A DNA stretch of 56,873 bases from Pragia fontium DSM 5563 = ATCC 49100 (GCF_900112475.1 NZ_FOLW01000015.1:1-56873), one strand, 5' to 3'; counted from the first letter of the stretch, positions 18,170 to 31,545 are shown. Notes: generated from the letters alone by a model not told the origin. Numbers and translations are program-made.

Positions 18170-19087
18170 TTAACTCAGTATGACACCGATAGCAAACAGG
18201 ATATTAGTCAGTAATGCGCCTTTGACCATTTGCTCTAACATTGGACGCATGGCAACGGCCGTTGGTTGGTGTAGCACATACATGGCATGACGGTATAGTA
18301 GCGGCACGGCAAGAATGAAAAGCCAACCGCTCCAACTACGCAGATCAAATAAGGTAAAGAGAATTAAGCAGAGTAGCGCCCCCGCCAGCAACAGGAAATG
18401 ATAACGGCGAGCCCATATTGGCCCAAGACGGACAGCAAGCGTGTTTTTGCCGTTCATTCTGTCGTTATCAATGTCACGCAGGTTATTGATATTGAGTACT
18501 GCAGTGGCCAGTAGACCACAAGCGGTTGCGGGTAGCATCACGACGCTGTCTAACGTACCGGCTTGCAGATAATAGGTACCAGCTACACTAAGCCAGCCAA
18601 AGAAAATCAGAACTGAAATATCACCTAATCCCATGTAACCGTACGGTTTACGGCCGACGGTATAAGTAATTGAGGCAACGATAGCCAAAAGGCCTAAACC
18701 CATAAAACCAATAATATCTTCAGGTTTTTTACAGGCAATGGTAATTAACGTAATGCCGGAGATCACCGTCAAAGCAATAACGACAATCAAAGCTCGCTTC
18801 ATTTGTGCCTGATTGATTAAGCCTTTCTGCATACCTCGGTTGGGGCCAATACGGGTTTCGGTGTCGCTACCTTTGACGGCATCACCATAATCGTTGGCCA
18901 AATTCGATAGTATTTGCAGTAGTGCGGCGGTTAACAACGCCATCAATGCGATATCTAATTGGAAATGGTTCATCCAGGCAGCTAATGCTGAGCCCGTGAC
19001 GATAGACGCCAGCGCCAGGGGTAACGTACGGGGACGCAGACTTTCAATCCAGGCCGTGGCTTTACTTGTTGAGTGGGTTTGGCTCAT
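18170..19087 (-). CDS. menA: 1,4-dihydroxy-2-naphthoate polyprenyltransferase
   Basis: MenA attaches the prenyl chain to DHNA in menaquinone synthesis. The 305-aa integral membrane protein belongs to the UbiA family, with two aspartate-rich motifs: NDYGDAVKGSD near residue 65 and DIDNDRMNGKNTLAVRLG near 210. About eight to nine membrane helices are visible. The order hslU-menA-rraA is the E. coli one. Confidence 0.95.
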   Translation of the reverse strand: MSQTHSTSKATAWIESLRPRTLPLALASIVTGSALAAWMNHFQLDIALMALLTAALLQILSNLANDYGDAVKGSDTETRIGPNRGMQKGLINQAQMKRALIVVIALTVISGITLITIACKKPEDIIGFMGLGLLAIVASITYTVGRKPYGYMGLGDISVLIFFGWLSVAGTYYLQAGTLDSVVMLPATACGLLATAVLNINNLRDIDNDRMNGKNTLAVRLGPIWARRYHFLLLAGALLCLILFTLFDLRSWSGWLFILAVPLLYRHAMYVLHQPTAVAMRPMLEQMVKGALLTNILFAIGVILS

Positions 19088-19221
19088 GTTTTAGCTTTAA
19101 TCAAAAAATAAAATTTAATGTGGATAAACGGCTAACCGCTGATTATACGAGTATTATAGAGAAGTTAACGAGAGTTTGCTTTGATTCTGCACCAAAACAG
19201 GGTAAATACCGGAGAGATAAG

Positions 19222-19247
19222 TTTACGGGAGGTTGATACCTCCCGTA
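19222..19247. terminator. Strong hairpin between hslU and menA
   Basis: TTTACGGGAGG pairs with CCTCCCGTAAA in a long stem, 34 bp past the hslU stop. The minus-strand T-tract is poor. Confidence 0.5.
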
Positions 19248-19280
19248 AATACAGCAAAATAAGTAGTACAGTAAAAAACG

Positions 19281-20612
19281 TTACAGAATGAAACGGCTTA
19301 GGTCTTCATCATCAACCAGTTCATCAAGATGGCTGCGGACATAGTCAGCGTCAATGTTGATGGCCGTTCCGGCGCTTTCGCTGGCATCATAGGAAATGTC
19401 TTCCATTAAGCGTTCTAACACGGTATGTAAGCGACGAGCTCCAATGTTTTCAGTACGCTCATTGACCTGCCATGCAGCTTCAGCAATTCTGCGGATGCCA
19501 TCAGTTGTGAAGTCAATGCTAACGCCTTCTGTTGCCATTAACGCTTTATATTGCTCGGTTAATGATGCGCTTGGTTCGGTCAAAATTCTTTCAAAGTCTT
19601 CGGTGGTTAAAGCCTGCAGCTCAACGCGAATAGGTAAACGACCTTGTAATTCTGGAATCAGATCGGATGGGCTGGCGGTCTGGAATGCACCAGAAGCAAT
19701 AAATAGGATATGGTCAGTTTTTACCATACCGTGCTTGGTTGATACCGTACAGCCTTCCACTAATGGCAGTAAGTCGCGCTGAACGCCTTCACGGGAAACG
19801 TCAGGCCCAGACACTTCGCCGCGTTTACAGATTTTGTCGATCTCATCAATAAATACAATACCGTGTTGTTCAACGGCATCAATAGCCTGTTGTTTTAGCT
19901 CTTCAGGATTGATTAACTTGCTGGCCTCTTCTTCGATTAACTGTTTAAAGGCTTCTTTGATTTTCATCTTACGCGGCTTTTGTTTTTGTCCGCCAAGATT
20001 CTGGAACATTGACTGCAGTTGATTGGTCATCTCTTCCATGCCTGGAGGCGCCATAATTTCTACGCCCATCGACATTGCAGCCAGTTCGATTTCGATCTCT
20101 TTATCGTCCAGTTGACCTTCCCGTAGTTTTTTACGGAATGCCTGACGGGCCGCGGAATTATCCGTTGTGCTTTCTGATTGTCCCCAGTTATCGCGTGCTG
20201 GTGGAATCAGTGCATCAAGAATACGTTCTTCAGCCAGTTCTTCCGCACGGAAACGCATTTTTTCAACCGACTGCTGACGCACCATTTTGATCGACGCATC
20301 GGTTAAATCACGAATAATAGAGTCAACTTCTTTACCAACATAGCCGACTTCAGTGAATTTGGTCGCTTCGACTTTAATAAACGGCGCATTGGCTAATTTT
20401 GCCAGACGACGGGCAATTTCGGTTTTTCCGACGCCAGTAGGACCGATCATCAGGATATTTTTTGGGGTAACTTCGTGGCGCAGCACTTCATCAAGTTGCA
20501 TACGACGCCAGCGGTTACGTAATGCTATTGCAACGGCGCGCTTGGCTTTATGCTGACCGATAATATAACTATCAAGTTCACTGACGATTTCGCGAGGAGT
20601 CATTTCAGACAT
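19281..20612 (-). CDS. hslU: HslU, ATPase subunit of the HslVU protease
   Basis: HslU is the AAA+ unfoldase that feeds substrates to HslV. The 443-aa product has Walker A GPTGVGKT (57-64), Walker [11 protein letters not shown] near 250, the sensor and arginine-finger region near 320-400, and the C-terminal SRFIL that inserts into HslV. The intermediate domain lies at about 110-240. It starts 11 bp after hslV, under the same heat-shock promoter. Confidence 0.97.
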   Translation of the reverse strand: MSEMTPREIVSELDSYIIGQHKAKRAVAIALRNRWRRMQLDEVLRHEVTPKNILMIGPTGVGKTEIARRLAKLANAPFIKVEATKFTEVGYVGKEVDSIIRDLTDASIKMVRQQSVEKMRFRAEELAEERILDALIPPARDNWGQSESTTDNSAARQAFRKKLREGQLDDKEIEIELAAMSMGVEIMAPPGMEEMTNQLQSMFQNLGGQKQKPRKMKIKEAFKQLIEEEASKLINPEELKQQAIDAVEQHGIVFIDEIDKICKRGEVSGPDVSREGVQRDLLPLVEGCTVSTKHGMVKTDHILFIASGAFQTASPSDLIPELQGRLPIRVELQALTTEDFERILTEPSASLTEQYKALMATEGVSIDFTTDGIRRIAEAAWQVNERTENIGARRLHTVLERLMEDISYDASESAGTAINIDADYVRSHLDELVDDEDLSRFIL

Positions 20613-20623
20613 CGTTTCGGTCC

Positions 20624-21154
20624 TTATTCTTTAGACTTTAATTCTTCGATGGTTTGGAATCGGTTCGTATAAATACAGATATCTCCGGCGATAGAGAGAG
20701 ACTTCTCGACGATATCGCGGGCATTCATATCGGTATTTTCAAGCAATGCTCTGGCTGCGGATTGTGCATAGGGACCACCTGAACCAATCGCAATCAGATC
20801 GTTTTCAGGTTGTACGACGTCACCATTACCGGTGATGATTAACGATGCAGTTTCATCTGCGACGGCCAACAGAGCTTCTAATTTGCGTAACATCCGGTCA
20901 GTACGCCAGTCTTTTGCCAACTCAACGGCAGCTTTGGTTAGATGACCCTGATGCATTTCTAATTTGCGCTCAAAACGCTCAAATAACGTAAAGGCATCAG
21001 CGGTACCACCGGCAAAACCCGCGATAACACGATCGTTATACAGGCGACGAACTTTGCGGGCATTACCTTTCATTACGGTGTTACCCAGAGTTACCTGACC
21101 ATCACCACCTATGACTACATGACCATTACGGCGAACGCTTACAATTGTTGTCAC
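20624..21154 (-). CDS. hslV: HslV, peptidase subunit of the HslVU protease
   Basis: HslV is a proteasome-like threonine peptidase. The catalytic Thr follows the initiator Met ([19 protein letters not shown]). The GTG at 21154, preceded by GAGGTG, gives this required N-terminus; a TTG three codons upstream (21163) would leave the threonine internal and is rejected. The length is 176 aa, as in E. coli. It is co-transcribed with hslU from a sigma-32 promoter. Confidence 0.96.
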   Translation of the reverse strand: MTTIVSVRRNGHVVIGGDGQVTLGNTVMKGNARKVRRLYNDRVIAGFAGGTADAFTLFERFERKLEMHQGHLTKAAVELAKDWRTDRMLRKLEALLAVADETASLIITGNGDVVQPENDLIAIGSGGPYAQSAARALLENTDMNARDIVEKSLSIAGDICIYTNRFQTIEELKSKE

Positions 21155-21216
21155 GAGCAACACCTCGTTAGCTAATAGAAAACGACCTCACACAAGTACG
21201 AGGCATAATAAATATG

Positions 21217-21249
21217 TAGATGGGGAAAGATAAGTAGATTTCAACCCTT
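21217..21249 (-). promoter_or_regulatory. Sigma-32 heat-shock promoter of hslVU
   Basis: On the minus strand TTGAAA (complement of 21239-21244) is followed after 13 bp by CCCCATCTA (CCCCAT is the complement of 21220-21225). This matches the sigma-32 consensus CTTGAAA-N11-15-CCCCATNT almost perfectly, 66 bp before the hslV start. Confidence 0.85.
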
Positions 21250-21292
21250 GGCCAATAAACAATCTGCATAAATTAGCCGGGCTTAAAGAATT

Positions 21293-21316
21293 TTCGGTGA
21301 CGATAAGGTCACCGAA
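21293..21316 (-). terminator. Terminator of ftsN
   Basis: TTCGGTGAC pairs with GTCACCGAA (9 bp, 6-nt loop). A short T-rich tail follows on the minus strand, 32 bp after the ftsN stop. Confidence 0.6.
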
Positions 21317-21347
21317 ACGGATAGAGTAAGTCTATTAAATCAATGAA

Positions 21348-22145
21348 TTACTTTCCTGATGCAACAGGAATACAGCCGCTGTTACCAGAATTTTTCAGGC
21401 GTTGTAAAGTTTTGTCTGCTTCATCTTTATTCGAATAGGGGCCGAGAACAACCCGGTTCCAACCGCCACTCGAACTGATACGGCTTCCAATACCTGAAAA
21501 GGCCAGACCAACTTTGACCGACTCTGCCTGTTCAACTGTGCGAAATGAGCCACACTGAATAATCCATCGTTGGTTTTGTGCCTGAGCTGCGGTTTGGCTA
21601 GTTGCTGCCGGCGGTGGTGTTTTTTTCGGCTGAGTGGTTTGTGTTTGCTGGGTGTTGGTCGCCGTCGCCGGTGCTGTATTATTTAATGCAGGTTTAGCAC
21701 CGCCATCTCGTGCTGTAGATGGACGGCCGCTAGCGTCTACGCCTGAGAGTTGCGTAGGCGCCTGTTGCATATCTGACTGGATTTGCTCCAGAATTTTTTT
21801 CTGTTCGGCCGTCAACGGAATCTGAGAATTATTGGCTGGCTGACCAATGGAGTTTGGCGAATTGGTGACCTGACGGTTTTCCAGCTCTTTAATATAGCTC
21901 CAGCGTTCCTCAGGTTTAGGAGGTAGCCCATTACCTGGCTTAGTTGACTGGTTAGGAGTATCTGGAGAGATGTCTGGTTTATGCTGGGTAATAAAATAGA
22001 GACCGCCAGCAAATACCACTAAAACGGCGACCGCAAGCACGATCATCAGCTTGGAAACCGCACCGGATGAGCCTTTTTTCTTTCTGCTGCTGTTTTTGCT
22101 CCGCGTCCCCGAACGACTACGGCTTACATAATCTCGTTGTGCCAC
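21348..22145 (-). CDS. ftsN: Cell division protein FtsN
   Basis: FtsN activates septal peptidoglycan synthesis. The 265-aa product has a short basic cytoplasmic N-terminus (MAQRDYVSRSRSG, RKKKGSSG) and one membrane helix at about 32-53 (LMIVLAVAVLVVFAGGLYFI). A Gln/Thr/Pro/Ala-rich periplasmic linker with low complexity follows near 140-190, then a C-terminal SPOR domain from about 190 (RWIIQCGSFRTVEQAE). It is shorter than E. coli FtsN (319 aa), mostly in the linker. Position between cytR and hslV is conserved. Confidence 0.94.
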   Translation of the reverse strand: MAQRDYVSRSRSGTRSKNSSRKKKGSSGAVSKLMIVLAVAVLVVFAGGLYFITQHKPDISPDTPNQSTKPGNGLPPKPEERWSYIKELENRQVTNSPNSIGQPANNSQIPLTAEQKKILEQIQSDMQQAPTQLSGVDASGRPSTARDGGAKPALNNTAPATATNTQQTQTTQPKKTPPPAATSQTAAQAQNQRWIIQCGSFRTVEQAESVKVGLAFSGIGSRISSSGGWNRVVLGPYSNKDEADKTLQRLKNSGNSGCIPVASGK

Positions 22146-22222
22146 TATGACTTCACTACAATGTTATTTGAAAAAACTGATTAAAAGAGAGCCATTATAG
22201 TACGTAATATGACGTACTTTAG

Positions 22223-23239
22223 CTAGCTATGAGGTTTAGCCGTACTTTCCCGAACAATAAGTTCGCTGTCGAGTAATACCGAGTTACTTTTTACCGGGCA
22301 TCCTTGCAATAGTTCCAGCAGCATTAACACTGCCTGGTGACCAATATTATACCGGGGTTGTGCCACCGTAGTTAACGGTGGGTCGGCATATTGTGCCAGA
22401 GCGATATCGTCAAAGCCAACAATTGACAGCTCTTCAGGTATTTTGATGCCAATCTTTTTAGCCTGATGTATGACCCCGATGGCCATAATATCGCTATGAC
22501 AAAATATAGCACTAGGTGGTTGAGGAAGAGACATTAATTGTGTCAATGCAGTCGATCCGGTTTCAAACGTGAGAGATCCGGACAACATATAGCGCTTTTC
22601 CAATGCAATACCGCTACGCTGAATCGCCTGAATATATCCTTGGAGGCGGTAGTGGCTGAGGTGCAGATGTGCGGGGCCAGAAATACAGGCGATGCGACGA
22701 TGACCAATTTGCTGTAAATAGTTTACCGCATTAAAGGCGGCGGTCAGATTATCAATATGGATGGTGGGTAATTTCAGTTCAGGCAAATATTCATTGGCCA
22801 TGACCATAGGTGGCAGAGATTCATGATGATGTATATCCAGCGGAGAGTTAGCGCCTAACAGGATAATGCCATCGACCTGATTTAACAGAGGGGAGAGCGA
22901 AGCTTGTTCAATTGATTGTTGTTGATTACCCAACAGCAGAACCATATAGCCATACTCTGCAGCGGTTTGCTGAATCCCCTGAATAACATCGGTCAAAAAA
23001 GGGTCGGTGATATCCAACGACATAACCAATAATATTTTTGATTGGTTGTTTTTGTGATTTCTACTGGGAAGATAAGGAATATACCCGGTTTGTTGAATGG
23101 CGTTATCCACTTTCTCCCGCGTTTGATGGGCGACTTTTTCTGGCATCATCAACGCTCTGGACACGGTTGCCGTGGAGACGCCAGCGACATTGGCTACATC
23201 TTTCATCGTTACTTGTGCCGCTGTATTATTCTGTTTCAA
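22223..23239 (-). CDS. cytR: CytR, LacI-family repressor of nucleoside catabolism
   Basis: CytR represses nucleoside uptake and catabolism genes together with CRP and is released by cytidine. The 338-aa LacI-family protein has the helix-turn-helix at 12-31 (MKDVANVAGVSTATVSRALM), then the periplasmic-binding-protein-like ligand domain (VDGIILLGANSPLDI, GHRRIACISGP, SIVGFDDIALAQYADPPLTTV). Its likely targets include the deo/nup genes at the left of this window, which carry a CRP-like site. The gene order priA-cytR-ftsN is the E. coli one. Confidence 0.94.
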   Translation of the reverse strand: MKQNNTAAQVTMKDVANVAGVSTATVSRALMMPEKVAHQTREKVDNAIQQTGYIPYLPSRNHKNNQSKILLVMSLDITDPFLTDVIQGIQQTAAEYGYMVLLLGNQQQSIEQASLSPLLNQVDGIILLGANSPLDIHHHESLPPMVMANEYLPELKLPTIHIDNLTAAFNAVNYLQQIGHRRIACISGPAHLHLSHYRLQGYIQAIQRSGIALEKRYMLSGSLTFETGSTALTQLMSLPQPPSAIFCHSDIMAIGVIHQAKKIGIKIPEELSIVGFDDIALAQYADPPLTTVAQPRYNIGHQAVLMLLELLQGCPVKSNSVLLDSELIVRESTAKPHS

Positions 23240-23522
23240 GATGAGACTCCTGCAAAAATAGTTTATCTCAAATCGATAGAGACAAATTAAGGCTTCCCTT
23301 CTTTTATTTATTCTTTGTTTTTTCTGCTTTTTTAAGATAGTCAGACTTATTATTCATTGATTATCAATGGATTGTGCTGAACATGGGGCAGTCATCTTTG
23401 AGCTTGGTAATGAATAAATAATCAGGGGCAATACGCTGTGCGATAACCGTTTTATGTTATTACCGAGCTGATTAATATAACGTTACGTAGCTTTTTAGAG
23501 CCGCTTCTCAAATATAGTGTTA

Positions 23523-25748
<2,226 letters not shown>

Positions 25749-25949
25749 TCAAAATGGAATAGAAGCGCAGCAGCATAACACAAGCAGCCTTAACTGCTGA
25801 ATAGGTGACGGTGCTTGCGTTGATTATATGGCATCTGTATAATACGCCACCTTTGGTTCAAAACATGAATCAAACCACTCAACCATTTTTTACTTCGCGT
25901 GGTGTTCGGCAATAGTGACCGTATAGCGACGCGACATAGAGAGGCTAAT

Positions 25950-26165
25950 ATGAGACAAGGTATCCACCCAGAATACAAAGAAATTACTGCTACTTGTTCT
26001 TGCGGTAATGTTATCAAAACTCACTCAACTGTGGGTCACGATTTAAACCTGGACGTGTGCAGCGAATGTCACCCGTTCTATACTGGTAAACAACGTGATG
26101 TTGCTACCGGTGGCCGTGTAGACCGCTTCAACAAGCGTTTCAACATGGTTGGCGGCTCTAAGTAA
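25950..26165 (+). CDS. rpmE: 50S ribosomal protein L31
   Basis: The 71-aa L31 is of the zinc-binding form: C16, C18, C37 and C40 are all present. The frame is open 17 codons upstream, but the ATG at 25950 follows GAGGC and gives the standard start [12 protein letters not shown]. It is divergent from priA as in E. coli and ends at a strong terminator. Confidence 0.97.
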   Translation: MRQGIHPEYKEITATCSCGNVIKTHSTVGHDLNLDVCSECHPFYTGKQRDVATGGRVDRFNKRFNMVGGSK

Positions 26166-26182
26166 TTTTACAGAGCTTAAGA

Positions 26183-26209
26183 AAAAGGCGCCGATGGCGC
26201 CTTTTTTGT
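26183..26209 (+). terminator. Terminator of rpmE
   Basis: AAAAGGCGCC-GAT-GGCGCCTTTTTT, 18 bp after the stop. A-run and T-run make it usable in both directions, so it may also stop metJ transcripts. Confidence 0.85.
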
Positions 26210-26271
26210 ATCTAGTGATCCGTCTTCAGTAACCCAAGTTTGTTCTCGAATACCGGCTAACCGTATCGGAT

Positions 26272-26589
26272 TTAGTATTCCCAAGTGTCCGGATCGATAC
26301 CTTTCTCGCGCATCAGTATCTTTGCCGCTTCCGGAATTTCATCGCTACGCTCTTTACGCAAATCTTCATCGTTCGGCAATGGCTGCCCGGTAAATGCATG
26401 CAGGAACGCTTCACAAAGTAATTCACTGTTAGTGGCATGTCGCAGATTATTAATCTGACGGCGAGTACGCTCATCAGTCAAAATTTTCAGTACCTTTAAT
26501 GGGATTGATACCGTAATTTTTTTTACCTGCTCACTTTTTTTACCATGTTCAGCATAGGGGCTGACATATTCGCCGTTCCACTCAGCCAT
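26272..26589 (-). CDS. metJ: Methionine repressor MetJ
   Basis: MetJ is a ribbon-helix-helix repressor that binds tandem met boxes with S-adenosylmethionine as corepressor. The 105-aa length equals E. coli. The beta-strand that reads DNA is [15 protein letters not shown] near residues 22-36, followed by the [20 protein letters not shown] helices. It is divergent from metB, with met boxes between, so it autoregulates. Confidence 0.97.
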   Translation of the reverse strand: MAEWNGEYVSPYAEHGKKSEQVKKITVSIPLKVLKILTDERTRRQINNLRHATNSELLCEAFLHAFTGQPLPNDEDLRKERSDEIPEAAKILMREKGIDPDTWEY

Positions 26590-26746
26590 GGGGCACCTTA
26601 AATTATATAGAAAGCTGAAATTTTAAAGTTAGCTCAATCTGAACCAACTTACCTATTCACGCGTTGGTATGGCGCATGAATACACGAAAAAAGATATATC
26701 ATGACAATTTTAACGGATATTTCAGTTTTCCTCAATCTACACGGCA

Positions 26747-26778
26747 AGAAGTTTAGATGTCTAGAAGTATTGACGTCC
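26747..26778. promoter_or_regulatory. Four tandem met boxes upstream of metB
   Basis: Consecutive 8-mers AGAAGTTT, AGATGTCT, AGAAGTAT, TGACGTCC match the MetJ consensus AGACGTCT at 5-6 of 8 each, in exact 8-bp phase. They sit between divergent metJ and metB. Confidence 0.85.
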
Positions 26779-26842
26779 GTATTGGTTAGGTATTATCTTA
26801 TCTGCTATATTTTATGGTTTTCTATCTATTGAGGTAATTCAG

Positions 26843-28003
26843 GTGAAGCGTAAACAGGCAACCATTGCAGTACGTGGCGGACTTAACTCAGACGAACAAT
26901 ATGGCTGTGTAGTTCCTTCGATCCACCTTTCCAGCACCTATAACTTTGCCGATTTTAATCAGCCGCGTGCGCATGATTATTCTCGTCGCGGTAATCCAAC
27001 CCGTGATGTGGCACAGGCTGCATTGGCTGAACTGGAAGGCGGAAGCCGTGCTGTGCTGACCAGCAGTGGCACTTCGGCTATTCACCTGATTTGTACCATG
27101 TTATTAAAACCCGGGGATTTACTGGTTGCCCCTCACGATTGCTACGGCGGTAGCTATCGCCTTTTCGACAGTCAGGCGCGCCGCGGTGCCTATAACGTGC
27201 TGTTTGTCGATCAAGGGGATGAGAAAGCGCTGGAAGCGGCATTAGCCAAAAATCCTAAATTGGTCTTGATTGAATCGCCAAGTAATCCGCTATTACGGGT
27301 AGTGGATATTGCCAAAATTTGCCGAGCTGCCCATCAGGTTGGCGCGTTAGCCGTGGTGGATAACACGTTCCTCAGCCCGTTACTACAACAGCCAATCGCT
27401 CTTGGCGCAGATATTGTTGTGCATTCTTGCACTAAATATCTCAACGGCCATTCCGATGTAGTGGCTGGTGTGGTGATTGCAAAAGAGGAAGCATTGGGTG
27501 TCGATTTTGCGTGGTGGGCCAATAATATTGGTGTCACCGCTGCTGCATTTGACAGTTATTTGTTGTTGCGAGGCCTGCGCACGCTTAGTCCGCGGATGAA
27601 ACAACAACAGCAAAGTGCCTTGGCTATTGTAGACTACTTACAACAGCAACCGCTGGTGAAAAAGTTGTATCATCCTTCTCTGCCGGGGAATCAGGGTCAT
27701 GAGATTGCCTGCCGGCAGCAGTCCGGTTTTGGCGCAATGCTCAGTTTTGAATTTAATGGTGATGAAGCGGCCATGAGACGATTCCTTAGCGCTCTGGATT
27801 TATTTACACTAGCAGAGTCATTAGGCGGCGTCGAAAGTTTGATTTCCCATGCGGCAACTATGACACATGCGGGAATGGCGGCAGAGGCACGCATAGCTGC
27901 AGGTATATCGGATAGCCTGTTACGGATTTCTGTAGGGATTGAAGACAGTGAAGATTTAATTGCCGATCTGGAACAGGCTTTCCAGGCGTCAGCGAAGGGG
28001 TAG
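26843..28003 (+). CDS. metB: Cystathionine gamma-synthase
   Basis: MetB joins O-succinylhomoserine and cysteine to cystathionine. The 386-aa PLP enzyme carries the cofactor lysine K198 in VHSCTKYLNGHSD and the YSRRGNPTRD motif near 46. A GTG start at 26843 with a GAGGT site 7 bp upstream gives MKRKQATIAVRGG, matching the E. coli start. The stop is 2 bp from metL, a tight operon. MetJ regulation is expected. Confidence 0.96.
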   Translation: MKRKQATIAVRGGLNSDEQYGCVVPSIHLSSTYNFADFNQPRAHDYSRRGNPTRDVAQAALAELEGGSRAVLTSSGTSAIHLICTMLLKPGDLLVAPHDCYGGSYRLFDSQARRGAYNVLFVDQGDEKALEAALAKNPKLVLIESPSNPLLRVVDIAKICRAAHQVGALAVVDNTFLSPLLQQPIALGADIVVHSCTKYLNGHSDVVAGVVIAKEEALGVDFAWWANNIGVTAAAFDSYLLLRGLRTLSPRMKQQQQSALAIVDYLQQQPLVKKLYHPSLPGNQGHEIACRQQSGFGAMLSFEFNGDEAAMRRFLSALDLFTLAESLGGVESLISHAATMTHAGMAAEARIAAGISDSLLRISVGIEDSEDLIADLEQAFQASAKG

Positions 28004-28005
28004 GT

Positions 28006-30441
28006 ATGAGTACATTAGGAGCCTCCGGGCTTCCTGCAAACCGCCAGTTGCATAAGTTTGGCGGAAGCAGTCTGGCAGATAGTAAATGTTATCTGCGAGT
28101 AGCAGGGATAATGGCAGAGTATAGCCACGAAGGCGACATGATGGTGGTATCTGCCGCAGGTAATACCACCAATCAATTAATTAAATGGCTTCAGCTAAGT
28201 CAATCAGACCGCATTTCTGCTCATCAGGTCCAACAAGAGCTGCGTCGCTATCAGAGCGAATTGATTAATAGTCTGTTGCCGGAATTACAGGCATCTCAGC
28301 TTATTACCTTATTCATTAGCGATCTTGAGCGTCTGGCGGCACTGTTGGATGGCGAAGTTAACGATGCCGTTTATGCCGAAGTGGTCGGTCATGGTGAAAT
28401 ATGGTCAGCTCGGTTAATGTCAGCGGTACTAAATCAGCAAGGTATGAGTGCTGAATGGCTGGATGCCCGTCATTTTTTACGCGCAGAACGTTCGGCGCAG
28501 CCTCAGGTAGATGAGGGGCGATCCTACCCATTATTGCAACAAATTCTGGCTCAACAGCCGGGTAAGCGTCTGGTAGTTACCGGTTTTATCTCACGCAATG
28601 AAGCGGGTGAAACCGTTCTATTGGGACGAAATGGCAGCGACTATTCGGCTACCCAGATCGGTGCTTTGGCGGGCGTAGTGAAAGTCACTATCTGGAGCGA
28701 CGTTGCCGGGGTGTATAGTGCCGATCCACGTAAAGTGAAGGATGCTTGTTTGCTACCTTTACTGCGTTTGGATGAGGCTAGTGAATTAGCGCGTTTAGCG
28801 GCGCCGGTTCTTCATACCCGAACGTTACAGCCGGTTTCCGGTAGTGATATTGAGCTCCAGCTCCGCTGTAGTTATCAGCCAGAGCAAGGTTCTACTCGTA
28901 TTGAGCGGGTGCTGGCATCGGGTACCGGAGCCAGAATCGTCACTAGCCATGATGATGTTTGTTTGATTGAGCTGCATGTTGAACCACAGCACGACTTTGC
29001 CCAGATTCAAAAAGAAGTTATACGCATTCTTAACCGGGTTCAGGTTAAACCGTTGGCAACCGGTGTGCATTCAGACCGTAACCTACTCCAGCTTTGTTAT
29101 ACCTCTGAAGTCGTTAATAGTGTATTGCAGATTTTGAGCGATGCCAGACTGCCTGGTCGATTGCAGCTACGTGAGGGATTGGCGTTGGTGGCATTGGTGG
29201 GTGCTGGTGTATGTAAGAATCCGCTGCATAGCCATCGCTTCTATCAGTTGCTAAAAGATCAGCCGGTGGAGTTTATCTGGCATGCGGATGATGGGATCAG
29301 TTTAGTTGCGGTGCTGCGTCTGGGGCCAACAGAGCATTTGATTCAGGGATTACACGCCAGTTTGTTCAGAGCAGAGAAATGCGTTGGGCTGGTGCTATAC
29401 GGTAAGGGGAATATTGGATCTCGCTGGCTGGAGTTGTTTGCCCGCGAGCAAAAAAATATTTCCGCCCGTACCGGATTCGAGTTTGTTCTGGCTGGTGTGG
29501 TGGATAGCCGCCGATGCGTGCTTGATTATCAGGGGTTGGATGCCAGCAGAGTGCTCGCCTTCTTTGATGATGAATCGCAAACGCTGGATGATAATGTGTT
29601 AGTCAGTTGGATGCGCGATCATCCCTTTGATGATCTGGTGATTCTGGATATTACCGCCAGTCAGGAACTGGCCAGTAATTATCTGAATTTTGCCAGTTAT
29701 GGTTTTCATGTAATTAGCGCCAACAAATTGGCCGGTGCATCGTCAGGGAATGAATACCGTCAGATTCGTGATGCCTTTGTTAAAACCGGACGCCATTGGT
29801 TGTATAACGCTACTGTTGGGGCGGGATTGCCCATCAATCATACGGTACGCGACCTGCGTGACAGCGGTGATACTATTCTGTCGTTAAGCGGAATTTTCTC
29901 CGGCACGCTATCGTGGCTATTTTTGCAGTTTGATGGTTCGATACCGTTTTCTGAGCTGGTGGAACAAGCCTGGCAACAGGGCTTAACCGAGCCGGATCCT
30001 CGGGTTGATTTATCCGGTCAGGACGTGATGCGTAAACTGGTGATTTTGGCGCGTGAAGCGGGCTATGACATTGAACCTGATCAGGTTAGGGTGGAGTCGC
30101 TGGTCGCAGAGGGAGCGGAGCATGGCTCTGTTGACAACTTCTTTGAAAACGCTCAGACCCTGAATCAGCAAATGTTGGAACGTTTAGAAGCGGCGAAAGA
30201 GATGGGGCTGGTTCTGCGCTACGTTGCTCGTTACGATGCTAATGGTAAGGCGCGGGTTGGTGTTGAAGCGGTAAGTGACGACCATCCTCTGTCTGCTCTA
30301 TTGCCGTGCGATAACCTGTTTGCCATTGAGAGTCGCTGGTATCGAGATAACCCCCTGATTATTCGTGGGCCGGGAGCCGGGCGGGATGTGACCGCCGGTG
30401 CTATCCAGTCGGATCTGAACAGGCTAGCTAAACTACTTTAA
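28006..30441 (+). CDS. metL: Bifunctional aspartokinase II / homoserine dehydrogenase II
   Basis: MetL catalyses the first and third steps from aspartate toward methionine. The 811-aa product has the aspartokinase domain from about 15 (HKFGGSSLADSKCYLRVA), the regulatory ACT-like middle, and homoserine dehydrogenase from about 462. The dehydrogenase part contains GLVLYGKGNIGSRWLELFA (NAD(P)-binding), SANKLAG and NATVGAGLPINHTVRDL. Length equals E. coli (810). ThrA is excluded by the operon with metB. A terminator follows. Confidence 0.96.
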   Translation: MSTLGASGLPANRQLHKFGGSSLADSKCYLRVAGIMAEYSHEGDMMVVSAAGNTTNQLIKWLQLSQSDRISAHQVQQELRRYQSELINSLLPELQASQLITLFISDLERLAALLDGEVNDAVYAEVVGHGEIWSARLMSAVLNQQGMSAEWLDARHFLRAERSAQPQVDEGRSYPLLQQILAQQPGKRLVVTGFISRNEAGETVLLGRNGSDYSATQIGALAGVVKVTIWSDVAGVYSADPRKVKDACLLPLLRLDEASELARLAAPVLHTRTLQPVSGSDIELQLRCSYQPEQGSTRIERVLASGTGARIVTSHDDVCLIELHVEPQHDFAQIQKEVIRILNRVQVKPLATGVHSDRNLLQLCYTSEVVNSVLQILSDARLPGRLQLREGLALVALVGAGVCKNPLHSHRFYQLLKDQPVEFIWHADDGISLVAVLRLGPTEHLIQGLHASLFRAEKCVGLVLYGKGNIGSRWLELFAREQKNISARTGFEFVLAGVVDSRRCVLDYQGLDASRVLAFFDDESQTLDDNVLVSWMRDHPFDDLVILDITASQELASNYLNFASYGFHVISANKLAGASSGNEYRQIRDAFVKTGRHWLYNATVGAGLPINHTVRDLRDSGDTILSLSGIFSGTLSWLFLQFDGSIPFSELVEQAWQQGLTEPDPRVDLSGQDVMRKLVILAREAGYDIEPDQVRVESLVAEGAEHGSVDNFFENAQTLNQQMLERLEAAKEMGLVLRYVARYDANGKARVGVEAVSDDHPLSALLPCDNLFAIESRWYRDNPLIIRGPGAGRDVTAGAIQSDLNRLAKLL

Positions 30442-30466
30442 AATCATTACGATATGATTTTTCCGT

Positions 30467-30501
30467 AACGCCTGAGATCAATATGATCTCGGGCGTTTTT
30501 T
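30467..30501 (+). terminator. Terminator of metBL
   Basis: AACGCCTGAGATC pairs with GATCTCGGGCGTT across AATAT, with one mismatch or G-U pair, followed by TTTTTT. Confidence 0.85.
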
Positions 30502-30563
30502 ATTTATTCTGATTTATTGTTATTTTGCGGTTGACAGAATGAGCAAGTTAAGCCATCTTATTT

Positions 30564-30595
30564 AGATGTTTAGACGTCTAAACGTTCAGAAGTAT
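30564..30595 (+). promoter_or_regulatory. Four tandem met boxes upstream of metF
   Basis: AGATGTTT, AGACGTCT (perfect consensus), AAACGTTC, AGAAGTAT lie in exact 8-bp phase, ending 62 bp before metF. This gives metF its own MetJ-controlled promoter. Confidence 0.9.
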
Positions 30596-30642
30596 ATTAA
30601 ACGAAACGGCGCATAAGAATATCAGGCAAAAGCCAATACTAA

Positions 30643-31545
<903 letters not shown>

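Noticed and set aside
21155-21163. TTG start of hslV three codons upstream
   Set aside because: It would bury the catalytic threonine, which must follow the initiator methionine directly.
25899-25949. 17-codon N-terminal extension of rpmE
   Set aside because: L31 always begins near MRQGIHP/MKKDIHP, and the ATG at 25950 has its own ribosome site.
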